64,000 nt of DNA from Apophysomyces variabilis (GCA_002749535.1 MZZL01000117.1:248001-312000), one strand, 5' to 3'; shown: positions 34,177-47,160, counted from the stretch's first letter. Notes: a model not told the origin generated them from the sequence alone. A program made the numbers and translations.

Positions 34177-36152
34177 TATCAATCGATTATACAGCGATGC
34201 AATTGCAGCGGGGTGTAATATATGTTCGAAGGCTGTAGGAAATTGAAACTCGAGCTACATTCGGACGCAACAACCACGACGGTGCTAAAGAGAAATCTAA
34301 GCCATTCATACTGTGTTAGATGAGCACAAAACAAGAAACATCGTGCCCCAAAACATGAATAAAAGATAAAGTGTCTTGTAAAAGTATCTTCCATCTTCCA
34401 ATGATTTGGATCAAGCTATTTTTCAACCGTGAAGCAATGTACAGCATTTTCGGTTTTACAAGCACGCTTCGACTATTAAAGGCACCCTTCAAAAGCTTAA
34501 GTGGTATTGCGAATTCAGTATATATAGGACGTTTAAGCGAGACAGGCATAATTTGCATCTTGTTGATCTCAGTGATAAACAAAGAGAAATACTATTGGTT
34601 CTGTACAACAGGTCAACGATGGTGGAAGATAACGTGCTATTATCGGTGAAGTCGCCCAAGACATTCTTAGTTTCTTATGTTAATGGCGAGAACTTGTTAA
34701 GGACAACCGTTGTAGTAGGGCAGGAGAATGCAAAAGTCAGATAGCCAACACTCTGTGGCTCTTATTACCAATTGGTCTAAAGACTCAACAATGCTTGCAC
34801 TCGTACACCTTAGTGGAGCACTGTTTGTACGAAGCAAAACGGTCCAGAATATAGCAGGAGTCTAGCCTTTGTAGCTTTCAATATGGCTGCACAACGTCAA
34901 AGCGAGATAGGTTGGTTACCCGAAATCGTTTGTCGATTATGAACCTTATGTGACTTAACTAAGGGTTACATGACGGGCCTTGCAAGAGAAAAGCGAACGA
35001 GAAGACGTGGAGACGCAGTAAGTAGTGCTGCGGGCTGAAGAGAGGTCATTTCACTATACTTATATAATTTTTATATATATACAATAAGGTACACAGCTCG
35101 GATCACGAGTAATGCGGATCGTCCGGCCAACGTCGAGTCATGGATAAGATGACCTACAGTGCTACAGAGATCGATAGGTCACATGGACTGATAATTCAAT
35201 CAATATCCGTCATCGAGAAACATCAGGACATCGTTGTTCACGAGGAAAACAGATGTAACCCGGAGTTCAGTTTAACAATATGTTTAAACAAAGTGTCTGA
35301 TTACAGCAAACACAAAATACATGCAAACGTAAACGCCTTTTATCATTACCAACGGCTATATCAGGTATATGTAAAGGCATCAAACTGCTCGTTCTCTCAT
35401 GATAGTGATAATGAAGCTATCTCGGACGGGTTTATTAATCTATGCAGTTTAGGACTAGCCAATTGGTTTAGATGATCTCGGGACATTGCCTTAAAATGAA
35501 TTTCAAAACGGTTTTGGAACAAGCTGGTACAATTAACCATATATGGTGTGATTGATGTATATTGCAAGAATAGAAAGTTAAATATACCGAGTTGCAATCT
35601 GATCAATCATGTCTGATCCTTTCATGCCACTTCGGGCGATGACGGACTAAGGAGGAGGTGTGTATTTCAGGGTCAACGACAATGAGGTATCCCGGGGTTT
35701 CATCCTAATTGGATGTAGATCGGACTTTTACGCTTTTCAGATCGTTTTGTGTTGTCACTGTCCGTTGCTTTGCGGGGCTTTGAGGAACCTCAAGTGTTAC
35801 ATCGGCGCCCTAAAAAAACAAATGGACTTTTTTGACATCCTGTTGCCGCTTGAATGAAAAAAAAATTTCGTTGTACTACATTAGAAGATGCTCATCGTTT
35901 GAAGCCAACGATTTGTATAATTTCTTTGTCATGGGAGGAATGTTCAGCTGTTTCACTTGTTCAGATCAAATCATGACACTCAGGAACATAACTCTGATAC
36001 AGGATGATGGTCGGGCGAGCTATTTCCAGTCCACGTGTAGTAATGGATAGGTCAAGATTCCAACTTTTACGGCTGACAATAAAAACAGAAAAGACACGCC
36101 TCGGATATTCACCCGGTCCACACATCTCTTCCGCACATGGTTTCACGGCAAC
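34177..36152. other. 2 kb divergent intergenic
   Basis: Between the divergent DIS3L1-like and SYG1-like genes. Contains an AT-only stretch (35060-35090). A 111-codon plus frame (35140-35475) and opposing frames near 34316-34649 show no known domain. Probably promoters plus decayed sequence. Confidence 0.45.
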
Positions 36153-39100
36153 ATGAAGTTTGCTAAATATCTGGAGAGCGAGAGCATACCAGAGTGGCGC
36201 AAAGCCTATATCAACTATAAAGGGCTTAAAAAGCGACTGAAAACCGTCGAAAAGGTATATATACAATGTATTCGATGGATCGGATAGAAACTGAACATTC
36301 CCCTGGTGACAGTTTAGAAAATACAATGAACGAAGAGCAGCTGTGGACTTGGATAATGCACTTTACGATATCGAGGACGAAAGACGTCCCCACTTCCCTC
36401 GAAACGCTTTCAACCTCAGTCGACAATCGTCATTCGCAAACCTCATGCGCAAACTGTCTGTACGGTTCAACCGAGATGAAACAGAATTGCATAAGGTGAC
36501 ATCTCGGCCAGGTACGATAAAAATGGGAAGCAAAGCAGAAAAAAAGCACTGGAGTTTTAAGTTCCAAAAGCAGAGTCACTTCATAGTACGGCAACGTTAT
36601 CGGTCTTGGATGAAGTATTATTGCATGCAAGCGATTCAGAACGAATGTTTTTCAATATGCTGAATGGAGAATCAGAGAAGATATCTCGATTCTATGACGG
36701 TTCGTTCAATCATGCTTATTTTCTCAGATAACTAAAAAGGAAGCAAATTCAATCAACTTTCTGGTATTAGAAAAAGAAAAGGATGCCCGAACCAAACTCG
36801 AGACACTAAAGATGCAGATGCAACTGGTTGCTGAACACGGAAGGCACTTGGCTGAGTTAGGGGTACCCAACCTAAGCAACCTAAGAATCCTTCCTGATCC
36901 GTGCTACATTAGGTCAACGATTTATTACTGGAAACACAACAAAGATACAATCCATTGCAATGGATTCCATTCCGCAAGTCCTCGCCGACAGCGGCCCCTC
37001 ATCTGCCGTTGTCGGATGTGGGTCATCATCATATCAGCTTTAATGTAACTATGCAAAAAAGTGTGGTAGCTAAGCAAGTGGCATGAAAATTGATTTATTG
37101 CTAGGTTGCTCGCAGTCGTCTAAAAAAAGCATTGACGGAGTTTTACCGTAGCTTAGAGTTTTTGCGGTCCTACAAGGTAAAAAGGAAACCCACCCACCCA
37201 CCCACACACACACACAGCGATAATTTCGTAACATCTTGATAACAACTGCCAATATAACTACCAGAACTTAAACGAAACAGGCTTTCAAAAAATTCTGAAA
37301 AAGTTTGACAAGGTATGCAATGTCAATCCGCTGGACTAGTCCCCCTTTCTCTTTCTTTTTTCTTATTCCTGCTTTTCGTCAGACGGCCGGATGGAAAGCC
37401 AGTGGATTATACGCTAAACGACTCAAGGTTTATCATTGGGTCACTTCAGAAGAACTCGATGATATCATTAAAGAAACAGAGGTAAAACACTCGGTTTATT
37501 ATGAAGGCAACTTATTTACTATTACTAATAGGCTCTGTATATTAATGAATTTGCCGACGGCCATCGGCGACGTGGCATGCGCAAACTACGAGTACCTGAA
37601 AAACAGGAGGATTACAACGCTACAAGCTGGAGAGTTGGATTGTATCTGGGTATTGCCCTTGCACTTCTGCTAAACACATTAATACCACGTAAATATTTGA
37701 CGATCACCCTACCGGAACAAAAGAAAAAGAAAACAAACATGGCTCAATTGTTTCTTTCTATTAGTCTTTGGTTCGGATCAGATTTCCCAACGACCGAATC
37801 TTTGGTTCAATCTACAAATCTACGGCTGTATAATACTTCCTATCCTATTCTGCTTGGGTTTCACAGTAAATTTGTTGGTTTGGCATCGGTCACGAATTAG
37901 CTACAAGTTCATTTTCGAGCTTGACCCCAGACAAAATCTCGATTATCACCAATTTGCAGAAGTAAGACAAACATGAATGCTGTTTGCGGTTCAAAATTTA
38001 ACTCTGAAATTTTACTTCAGCTCCCGGCGTTCATGTTATTGATTACAGCCTACATTATGCATATCGATATTGATCAATCCTACACCTCGGTTCCTTCAGA
38101 ACTGTGTCCCTTGATCTTATGGGTTGTCCTATCAGCCATTGTACTTTGTCCATTCAACATCTTTTATCTATCAGCTCGTAAATGGTTGGGAGTATCACTG
38201 GTATGCAAAAAAAAAAAAAGAATGAATAACTCCCTTGAAAGTATATCAACTAACCTCGCTCTTGAAAAAGTTGCGTATTGTTTTAAGCTATTGCTTCTCG
38301 GTGGAGTTTAGAGACTTTTTCATTGCCGATGAGCTAAATAGTTTGGCCTACTCTTTCTGGACAATGTCGTACTTCTTCTGTGCCTACACATGGCAATGGA
38401 CACAACTGAGTAAGCTTAACGCGACAGCCCTGAGTCGTTTTTAACTCTGCTTATTTCTCTTAGCCTCGCATTGTCAGATGGAGAAAACGTGGTTAGCCCC
38501 GTTTTTAGCGTCATTACCGCCGTGGTGGCGTCTGCTACAGTGTATCAGACGATACAAAGATTCTCGTGAACAAGTGCATTTGCTTAATGCAGCAAAATAC
38601 CTTACCAGCATTACTGCCGCAGTGATCACCGGCATTCGCCGCATATATCGTACGTCTAAAAAAAGAAAATTCATAGTAGAAGAAAATCCACCATCAATAC
38701 TGATCCTGCCTATAGCGTCGTCCACTATAGATACAGTGTATATATTAACGTGCGTGATCAGTTCCTCCTATACAGCGACTTGGGATATCAAAATGGATTG
38801 GGGCCTATTGCAGCCGTACAGCCGACATTTCCTGCTGCGTGACGAACTGGTGTTTTATCACTGGGTAACTTAGTAAAACATAATTGTGCATATCTAGGCA
38901 TTTGCTTACATAACTTGTGCACAGACCTACTATGTTGCTATTCCTATCAATCTCATTCTGCGTTTTGCTTGGTTGCTTAATCTCAAATTTACTTTTGCAT
39001 GGATGGGATTCTTCACTGCCTTACTAGAAGCCTTCCGTCGCATCCAATGGAACTTTTTCCGTCTTGAGAATGAGGTAAAGATTTGCTCATCCTTTGGGGC

Positions 39101-39518
39101 TGATACTCTCTTTACATCTGGTTGATTAATTGATATATAGCACATCAACAACTGCGGTCAATACAGAGCTATTAAAGAAATCCCGTTACCATTTGTCATT
39201 TCGGACATGAAGGAACCAGATCAGGAACGAGGCGTACAACTTCCGGTAGCCGAACCCGACCCGATCATGATCTCACGGCAGCCGTCCATTGCACACGACT
39301 CCTTCCATGGATCGTTCTATGGTCGGCGTGATTTTGAGAACAAGCATGATAAGGATGCGAATAGAGAAACAGCCGGTTCACAACGGCAACCATCCGCTAT
39401 GGAGACTGTATTGACGAGAATACGCAGCATGAGTGGCGATCTAGGTGACGGTACAAGCGACACCGAGCATGAGGACGTTAGTGATACGGAACCGGACGAT
39501 GACGAGGAGAGCTTATAG
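36153..39518 (+). CDS. SYG1: SPX-EXS phosphate exporter/sensor (SYG1/XPR1 family)
   Basis: Membrane protein with an N-terminal SPX domain that binds inositol pyrophosphates and a C-terminal EXS domain; the XPR1 relatives export phosphate. Exon 1 (36153-36254) reads MKFAKYLESESIPEWR then KAYINYKGLKKRLKTVEK, the SPX basic helix. Later exons give RRPHFPRNAFNLSRQSSF, FNMLNGESEKISRFYD, KEANSINFLVLEKEKDAR, ALTEFYRSLEFLRSYK, GFQKILKKFDK and TAGWKASGLYAKRL. The membrane part begins SWRVGLYLGIALALLL and includes GFTVNLLVWHRSRISYKFIF, LPAFMLLITAYIMHI, then EFRDFFIADELNSLAYSFW, TWDIKMDWGLLQ and FFTALLEAFRRIQWNFFRLENEH. The tail is acidic (DTEPDDDEESL). An intron carries the (CCCA)n(CA)n tract. The exon joins I tested in the membrane part are in phase; the gene looks intact. 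Confidence 0.92.
37188..37216. repeat. Compound microsatellite (CCCA)n(CA)n
   Basis: About four CCCA units followed by about seven CA units, inside an intron of the SYG1-like gene just after the donor of the exon ending FLRSYK. Confidence 0.85.
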
Positions 39519-40153
39519 AAATTAACAAAGCATCTACACATTATTCCAGCATATCCTGAACGAACCGCATGGGTTGTTATTGGGTGACTATTTCTACAGC
39601 TTAGCTATCCACTTAATTATCGTTCTTACGCATATTTGTTGCACGAAATTCTAAGAACGTCCCAGATAATCTACATCTGTTTCTCATTCTGCTCATTACT
39701 ATGTTATTATGTTTGTCTATCCTATTTGTCAACTCTAATTTAACTTGACGAGTATGTACTACCATCTTACTCTCTAGGCAAACCACAAAAGCCGTTTCGA
39801 TCGTCAGGTCCATGGATGCTGAAATAATATTCAAGGTCTCAGCAAAATAAGTATCATCTCAACCTTTCATTATGCTCATTGTCAATGGTTTTCTCGACTT
39901 GAAAGTTAATTTACTGGGCGTTATAGATTGAACTCTTAAGTTTTTCTGAATTGCTTCTCAAAATCTTCATTATGTCCTCTTGCTGAATCTATTAGTTTTA
40001 TATATTTTGTTTTACTACCGTTTAATAGGCAATAACAGCAACATAATGTACAAGTGGAAAGGCATAATGAGATTTGCGACCATGAAAATAAAAATGAAAA
40101 AGGAATATAGGATGAAGATGACGGCGTGTGACAAGGAAATAAGGAATAAACGT
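39519..40153. other. Convergent 3' spacer
   Basis: 635 bp between the converging SYG1-like and Zn2Cys6 genes; AT-rich, no gene seen. Confidence 0.5.
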
Positions 40154-42617
40154 TTAAGTTCCCCACAATGATTTGCTCCTGTCGTTATCGTTCGTGCTAC
40201 TGACATTATTGGCATTAGCATAAGTCTGAGAGGAAGGCGCATTAGAAAGTCGTGTCTGATCAAACGTCCCAGGATACATAGACTGCATAACGGGGATAAC
40301 CATCTGCTGTGCCGCTGTCGGTCCTGATGATGCTGGTGCTCTTGATGTGGCATCAAACATAATTTGACCAAACAATGCGCTGTCGTACAAAAACTCACAG
40401 CTGTTAAAATTGATCTCACCGTGATTGGCGGCTGTGACAAGGGCGTTGTCATTTAAAAGCGAAAAGGGTTGTTGTTGGGATTGAGGCTGCATCTGGATCG
40501 GCTGTTGTTGTTGTTGTTGTTGTTGTTGTGCTGATGGTGTTATGTTGTAAGGAAAACTTCCTGAAGGACTTAATAAAGATGTCAAGGAAGGCATGTCATT
40601 GTTTTGAGATCGTGGCACATCCGACACTTTGGAATATTGCGCTCCTTCCTGCTTATAGGGTCCCTGACTGTGATGCGTTTCATACATTCGAGTGTATGTG
40701 CCCAAAAGGTCTCGTGTGGTAACCGCTAGGCGTTCACACATCGGCCAATACGGTTTCAGCCCCTGCAGAGTCTCAACGTAAATAACGGATTTCCGCAAAT
40801 TTCCACTTACTTCAATAAGTTCATATAGAATTATTAATCCTCGATGACTTTTTCTGCAAGATTCTACATCTCTTGAGAATGCTGCGGTCATCAATACCGT
40901 GGCAAAGATATACGCAGAGTACCCCATGTATGGTAAAATGTTGTAACCACATAATTCCTTCAGCGCTTGAAATATGGGCATAACAGTGTCGACGCATTTT
41001 TGACATTGCTCGATACTAGATCGAATACCGCGGTAGACGTCTTTTGGTATTTCGGCAGGATCGACCTCGCTGTATGCAAGGCTTCCTCGATGTAGCACCA
41101 TAATGCTTGTACACCACACAACATGTGCTGACAGCCACAGATTGATATAGTTCTGTGAAGCATTCTGTTTGAAATATTCCACGTTAGACTGAGAGAATTG
41201 AAAGGGCTCTGGAAGCTTCTCTTTCCATGTTCGTAATAATGCGTCTAAATTGCCGAATTCTGCCACTGGTGGCCATGAAACGTTGCTGGTGTCGTTTTTG
41301 GCACGCGTCATGAATTTGTTCACTTCACCGAAGATTCCCAATAATCTGAGATAATAACGTGGTACATCCATTAGTGGATCTTCGTTAATTTGTCGGTTGT
41401 CCACGGTAACACTTTGAAACGGATCTCGCAATACGAGACTCTCAGGTATAGATGGTGTGTTGGCGTCACAATCGACTTTATCGAAGCACTGGGGTCGGTT
41501 TGTGCCTGCACTCGCATATCTTCATATCCGATCAGTATACTTTGCTTCAATTTAGTTCAGACTTACTTGTCTATGCAAAGACAACTCCAAAAAACTCGAC
41601 GACGTAAAGCCATAGCGACAGTATCCACTATACCATCTTTGTTCAATATGGGTGCACTCAGAGTTTCTTCTTTGTTTATTCCAAGTTCCTGGCAGATTCT
41701 AGCAGTAACTATTAGTAAATATCCTTTGACCTGAGTTGATAAGTCCTTTGTTTCTCTTTCCGCTATTTACCGAACTGCAAGGCCACCATAGATCCAAGCT
41801 CTACACTTGCAAGTTAGATCATCTTTCGATTTAGTCAGAAACTCACTTTGAACCGGACGCCCGTCCATATTCAAGGCATGCCATAATTCCCCAAAACTGT
41901 AAGTTATCGATTGTTGGCTCCAACAAGCTTGCATTAATCATGGAATTGGCCTTCAATGCAAATCTTTCCCCTGCCCAGTAAGGCGGGTCTGTCTTGATGC
42001 TGTGATGATCCGAAAACCTAATAGTACTTTAAGTCATTTCAAAAATCACTTTAAGGTTATTACTACCTCGCACCGATAGCCATGACACCCCATAACAAGG
42101 GTTTCGACACTGTGCCATCACTGATTTGTTGTTTCAGCGTGGCCCGATGCACTAGTGGCACCACCGAATTAATGTATTTGAAAAATAAATCAACCAAATG
42201 GTTGACTATTTCCGGGGATGGTAACTCGTTGGATTGTCCTGTGTCCCTCAGAGTTAGCAATAGAAGGTAATTGAGACCGGTTCACCTTGCTGTTCGAGAG
42301 AACTAATGGATTCTTCCTGAGGACTGCCGACTCCAGTTAGCCTTCGTTCCAAGTGGGCCAGACGTTCTTCCAGTAACTGAACGTATCCTTTACGAGGACC
42401 TCGCTTTTTGCATTCGGAATACTCACATTGAATATTCGATTCCTGGCAATGCAAACATTCGGGCTTGGTCCCATCGCATTTGATCTGGAAATACTGTTCA
42501 ATACTGGGGCTGATTTCTGTTTAGTACCTTTTTCTTCCTGCAGATAATACAAGCTTGTGTAGCCCTCACTCTCTTTTTCCCATAAGTTTTTTGTTCATAC
42601 GCGTCCTCTTCGGTCAT
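40154..42617 (-). CDS. Zn2Cys6 fungal-specific transcription factor
   Basis: Nuclear DNA-binding regulator. The start is ATG 42617 (MTEEDAYEQKTYGKKR). The binuclear zinc cluster spans the first intron: ACIICRKKK joins IKCDGTKPECLHCQESNIQC, giving C-x2-C-x6-C-x6-C-x2-C-x6-C. A short coiled-coil dimerisation region follows (YVQLLEERLAHLERRL). The middle-homology domain (Fungal_trans) includes IVNHLVDLFFKYINSVVPLV, HRATLKQQISDG and KPLLWGVMAIGAR. The large last exon (41431-40154) carries ILPYMGYSAYIFATVLMT, a polyglutamine run near 40502-40529 and an Asn/Ser-rich tail, likely activation region. Several introns lie between 42500 and 41430. The target pathway cannot be told. Confidence 0.88.
40502..40529. 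repeat. CAA/TTG trinucleotide repeat coding polyglutamine
   Basis: Nine TTG units on the plus strand, read as CAA-encoded Gln on the minus strand, within the last exon of the Zn2Cys6 factor. Confidence 0.9.
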
Positions 42618-43147
42618 GATGCATAGAGGCAAGAAAAGGCGGAACACCAGATTTTGTCTGCCAACTAGGAAAGTGACTGCCGGGAAAACAGAATTCCGCA
42701 AGCTGGCATAAGGTCAATCTCAGCCAACAGGCGCGGAAAGGTTTACGCTTCGCCATGTTGAGTCGGATGTTTATCGATCACCAATAACTATACAGCCGAA
42801 AAACCTGTTACAGATAGTCCTGACGCAATATTTGGAGAAAGTTACTAGCCTCCATGTGTTGAAACCGGGAGGAACCGACTAGCTTAGAGAGCCTGACTAC
42901 TTTCTACTAAATCGAGTAATTCTCGTTAATTGTGTGATGTTACACCTCTCATTTAATCTCCCGCTTGGTCTTGATGACCAACTTAGTATACGGAACATAC
43001 GCATTAGTCAGCGAAGCATTTCGTGCTATCCAATTCAAATAATGAGGTCCTGCGCGAGGTTTTTACGCTATACAGTACAATTTCGTGCAGTTGAAAGTTT
43101 AGGGTACATGGAGGAGGACTATCATAAAATATAGCGATACGAATTGT
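42618..43147. other. Spacer upstream of the Zn2Cys6 gene
   Basis: 530 bp holding the factor's promoter and the 3' end of the CtIP-like gene. No further gene seen. Confidence 0.5.
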
Positions 43148-44351
43148 TTATTCCTTGTTATTCTCCATCGAAGATGGGAAGTCCAGCTGCCAAAATCCCG
43201 GAGGAGTTGTTGGACGTTTGTGTCGCTCACGATGCCGCGAGTGGAGCTGCATTCGATCTTCTGCAGTAAAGCTTTTGTTTCCTTCCGTTCCATGAAGTGT
43301 GCCAGTAGCTTGGTAAAACTAAATTTATCATATCAGCAAAACAAGAACAGCTTTTCATTATCACGTTACCGGAGCACAACAGGTGCATGTTGAGCCTGTA
43401 AGCTTTGATCTCTCATGCTTATTTCGTACGACATCAACAAATGGCGATTCACTAAGTAGCATATCAATATCTACGTTGTTCTTAAATCAGTCCTTGCTTA
43501 CCTTGTAACATTTGGTTTCTTCATCGGTCTAAGCGGCTCTTCGTCTTCATCCATCTGTAATGCTACGTCAATCATTCATACTGCTAATTATTTTATGGGT
43601 ACTTCACGTTGTGTTCTGTATCCTCCCACTCGTAGGAAACTTTATCACCAAGAATTTCTTTCAACTCTGCATGCGACAGTTGCTTCCGCCGTGCTATCTC
43701 TGTGAACGAGTCTAATGACTGTTGACGATCTAAACATGATGGAATTGTTGGTGATGGATACCCGTTCCCATAAGGTCTCGATCTAATCGATCGTGTGATA
43801 TCTGGTCGCGATGGAGTTGAAGGACACCGTCGCAATAATGGTAAACTTTGTTGCACAGGAGTACTTGTCACAGATTGCGAAGAATTCCAATCATCCTCTG
43901 TATCTCCTTGGTCAAACTCATAGAGACTTTCCTGCCCAAGCTGAGTTGAGATCCTAACCATTTGTCAATAGACGTAACCATACAAAGACATATCCTTACA
44001 GCTCCCGCAAACGTTCGATTGTTTGCTTGTACGTCTGGATTTGCTGTTCATAATCTTCCAGGAACAATGAAAACTACGTTCAACGTAAGCTTCACTCACC
44101 ATGTAATTGTTGCCTCTGTAGCTTAGTAGTCAAACGTTCCTGATGTAGTCGATCCTTCAGTTCTACAAGTTAACTTTAAGCAACATTCCATTTGATGCGA
44201 GAGGATCAATAGATCGTACGCGCCAACTGAACTTCCATAGGTTTTGCGGATCGCGTCATTGCGCACAGTGTGGGATAAAGATGCGCAGCGTACAGTTCGT
44301 GTGACTTTTGACGTCTGCATATCTTTGACAAATTTTATCGACTTCCGCTTC
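43148..44351 (-). CDS. CtIP/Ctp1/Sae2-like DNA-end resection factor (5' end unresolved)
   Basis: Cofactor of the Mre11 nuclease complex that starts resection of DNA double-strand breaks. The last exon, 43318-43148, reads FYQATG...SRHRERHKRPTTPPGFW then QLDFPSS and stop, the conserved C-terminal box of the family (RHR plus PPxFWxxxFP). Just before it, across a GT-AG intron, is ESPFVDVVRNKHERSKLTG with STCTCC, the conserved CxxC region. Upstream come an exon with MDEDEEPLRPMKKPNV, a Ser/Pro-rich exon (43961-43593, YGNGYPSPTIPSCLDRQQ) and coiled-coil pieces DYEQQIQTYKQTIERLREL and LKDRLHQERLTTKLQRQQLH, fitting the N-terminal oligomerisation region. An earlier exon EAEVDKICQRYADVK starts at 44351; the initiation codon and one splice before it were not settled. 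Confidence 0.8.
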
Positions 44352-44585
44352 CTGAAAAATCGATGAATGAAGAAGAAGGTTAATGAAATCCGGTGGTTAA
44401 ACTGCAAGCACTTGTTGTCCTATGTTATAATGTATCAGATGCGCCGCTGAACCAATGCAAACGAAATAGTCACTATCATCTCCCGATATACATAGATTTA
44501 TCAAGTTGCAGTTAGCAAAGAGAGTAAAGATGGTAAAGTATAAGGCAAATATATATTTCGTTCATTCGATGTATTTTACATAGAT

Positions 44586-47160
44586 CTACCGAGGCTGGGT
44601 ATTCGATGGATCCTGCTTCTGTTGCTGTAACGCACTGAGATAAACAGTCATATCATCCAGTTGTGCTTGGTAATTCTTTTCCGTCGTGGCCAGTTGATCC
44701 TTATGAAATGATGCTAAGAACGCACCTCAATTCTATCATAACACCTTACCTCTACTTTTAAATAATCCTTCTGCAGCTTCTCAAGCTCAAGCCGTAAATT
44801 CTCTTCTATATCGCTACTCTCTTTCAATTTGCCTTCGAGGATATCAACCTTTTTGGCATATCGTACTGCCTTGCTGTCCGCCATTTGTAACTATGATTGC
44901 GGATTAGAACGGTTTGAAACCGTACCACAGCACTTTACCTTTTCTGTTAATTGACGTATCTGGTTCTCGTAATGGTTTGTCAATGTGGCTTCCCTTGCTA
45001 ATGCGTCCTCTTCAGTCCATTTATTCTTATAGTTCCGAAGTGTTCGTCAGTATACGTGTTTATCTAACATCTCTTACCTCTTGCAGTTGTGCATTATCAC
45101 TTGTTACTTGTTGCATATTCTTCTGTTCGCTTTCTTTGGTATCAACTACTGCCGTGCTCTCTTGTGATAGAGGTTTATGTTTATTTGTTTCCGGTGCGTC
45201 TTCGCCGTTGTAGACAAAAACATCCTCGTTTTCTTCGTCCGACTGGTGAGCCACGGGGTATACAAATACGTCTTCTTCATCTTCCTCTTCTTCCTTTGTT
45301 TGTCTTTCTGCTTTTTCTGGCAATGGGAGATCCGCCTGAGTTTCTTTATCTGCAGTTAACTTTGGCGGTTCTTCTGTTGAGCTTCTAACCGAAATCTCCA
45401 ATTCTTTCTTCATAGACAATTCCAATGTTTTTTGTGATTGTTCTAGTTCATTTTTCTACAGCCGTGTTAGATATCTACTGCTGGTTGCATCAAGTGATAT
45501 TACTAGTTCTCGCATTTGCTCTTCTAGTTTAGCCTTCTCGTCTTGCAATTCCGTGATCTTTTCCACGCCTTGCTGTTGTTGAAGTTGACTGCGAAGATCT
45601 CCAATTGTTTTCTGAAGAGTTGTAAGCTCCTTTTTTTGTTCATTCAAGACTTTCTGATTATTTGACTTTTCATCCAGTAACTCTTTCGTTCGCGCTATAT
45701 AAGTAGGAGATAAGAGATCGAACCGGCATGCTATTACAGTGTCGTACCTTCCGCTGATTCCAATGAAGTTGTAAGATTGCGAAGCTCTTCCGACCATGAC
45801 TCGCTTGCAATTTTCAGCCTTTCGGCAATCTCATGGGGTAAGCCTCTAAGAGTGGTCTAGACAATAATCTATGAATAGTTCGTTCAAAACAGCATACCTC
45901 ACCTTCTCTCGAAGAGCATAGATATAGTCTCTTGCTTGATTTTCAAGCGCTTTTAAAGACTTGGACGCAGGGAGGATAGATTCCAGAGATGGCTATTACC
46001 ATTAGTCTTTCGGTACCAGCCTATAGTGTATCAACCTACTAGCTCTCGGTCATCTGACTCTGACTCCTCTATGTCGCCGATTTTGGCCAACAAAATGGCT
46101 CGTAAACTTTCAATCTCTGACTTAAGATGGACATCGCTGGCCCTCATATGGTCCTCATTCTCACTTATCAACTTGTTTTTCCTAACAATAGCATCAGCTA
46201 CCTGATTTTGTAAATTTGGAAAAGGCTCACTCATTCAATGACTCTTTGAGTTGCTCTACTTCAGCCACTAGTGCTGCTTTTTCTTGCTTCAGCGTCGAAG
46301 TCTGGTTTCGCCGTTCGTTTTGCAATGTGGATATTTCCATTTGTAGTTCCTCGATTCGCTTCTCAAATTCCGCGATTTGGGCATGCAAGCCATTGACATG
46401 ATCGGTGTAGATATGTCTCACTTCCGATAGCTCCTCATGCAAATTTTCTGCGCTCATCAGCTAAACTTTCACGTTTGGAATCTCCTACCATTTTCCTTGA
46501 TCTTAGCAGCAAGATCCACATTAGTAGCATCAAGTGCCTGCGTCATTTTCTCCAGTTCTTTCTTCACAGCGCCGCCCAACAGGGAAAAGTGTGATCCTTT
46601 CTTATAATAAATACATAAACGATTAGTTACTTGTCGCACGCACAAGTCCGATTACATTGTCATTCTCCTGCACAGCTTCGATTCGTTTGCTAAGTCGCTC
46701 GTTGTGGAAACTTAAGAGATCGAGTTGTTCTTGCAGCTATGCTAGTATTAATATATCCTGTGCTCTTTACTGAATCATTTTACCTTTCTTAAGTCTTTCT
46801 CTTTTTCTTTGACATTTCCTTGTAAAGATGCATTTGTTGCTTGTTCCTGTCATGTGATGTAAACATTACGGAACCGCAGTTTAGCCTCCATACCTCAATG
46901 ATGGCTTTCTTCAGAACAGCATGCTGAGCCTTAAGTCTAAGCAATAATCAATACTGACTATTTCCACGACAATCGAAGCTTGTTACCGTGAATACTCTTG
47001 GAAGAGCTTGAGGTGTTTCTGTGCTAATTCGTTGGCGGAAGTTGAGATTGCTCCTATTATGCAGCGGCAGGGAAGTTAAATCCATCTATTACTAACATAT
47101 TGTTTTCTAATCAATACCTGCATTCAGGTGCACATGTCTTGTAAATTTGCTTTCACTCAT
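44586..47160 (-). CDS. PPP1R21: PPP1R21-like coiled-coil protein (KLRAQ family)
   Basis: Homologue of animal PPP1R21 (KLRAQ1), an endosomal coiled-coil protein known as subunit Fy-2 of the Rab5-binding FERRY complex. Start ATG 47160 (MSESKFTRHVHLNA). Joined small exons give KHLKLFQEYSRLKAQHAVL with KKAIIEEQATNASLQGNV, EKDLRKLQEQLDLLSFHNER with LSKRIEAVQ, then KIKENENLHEELSEV, matching the N-terminal KLRAQ region in order. The middle is coiled coil with an acidic stretch containing EDVFVYPV and EDVFVYNG. The C-terminal exons read LQMADSKAVRYAKKVDIL and DQLATTEKNYQAQLDDMTVY, matching the TTKRSYEDQ region, and stop at 44588-44586. About a dozen introns of about 45-70 nt; estimated 600-650 residues against about 780 in human. 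Next gene on the same strand is the CtIP-like one. Confidence 0.82.

Noticed and set aside
35140..35475. 111-codon plus-strand frame in the divergent spacer
   Set aside because: No domain, no splice-linked extension, ordinary length for AT-rich chance frames.
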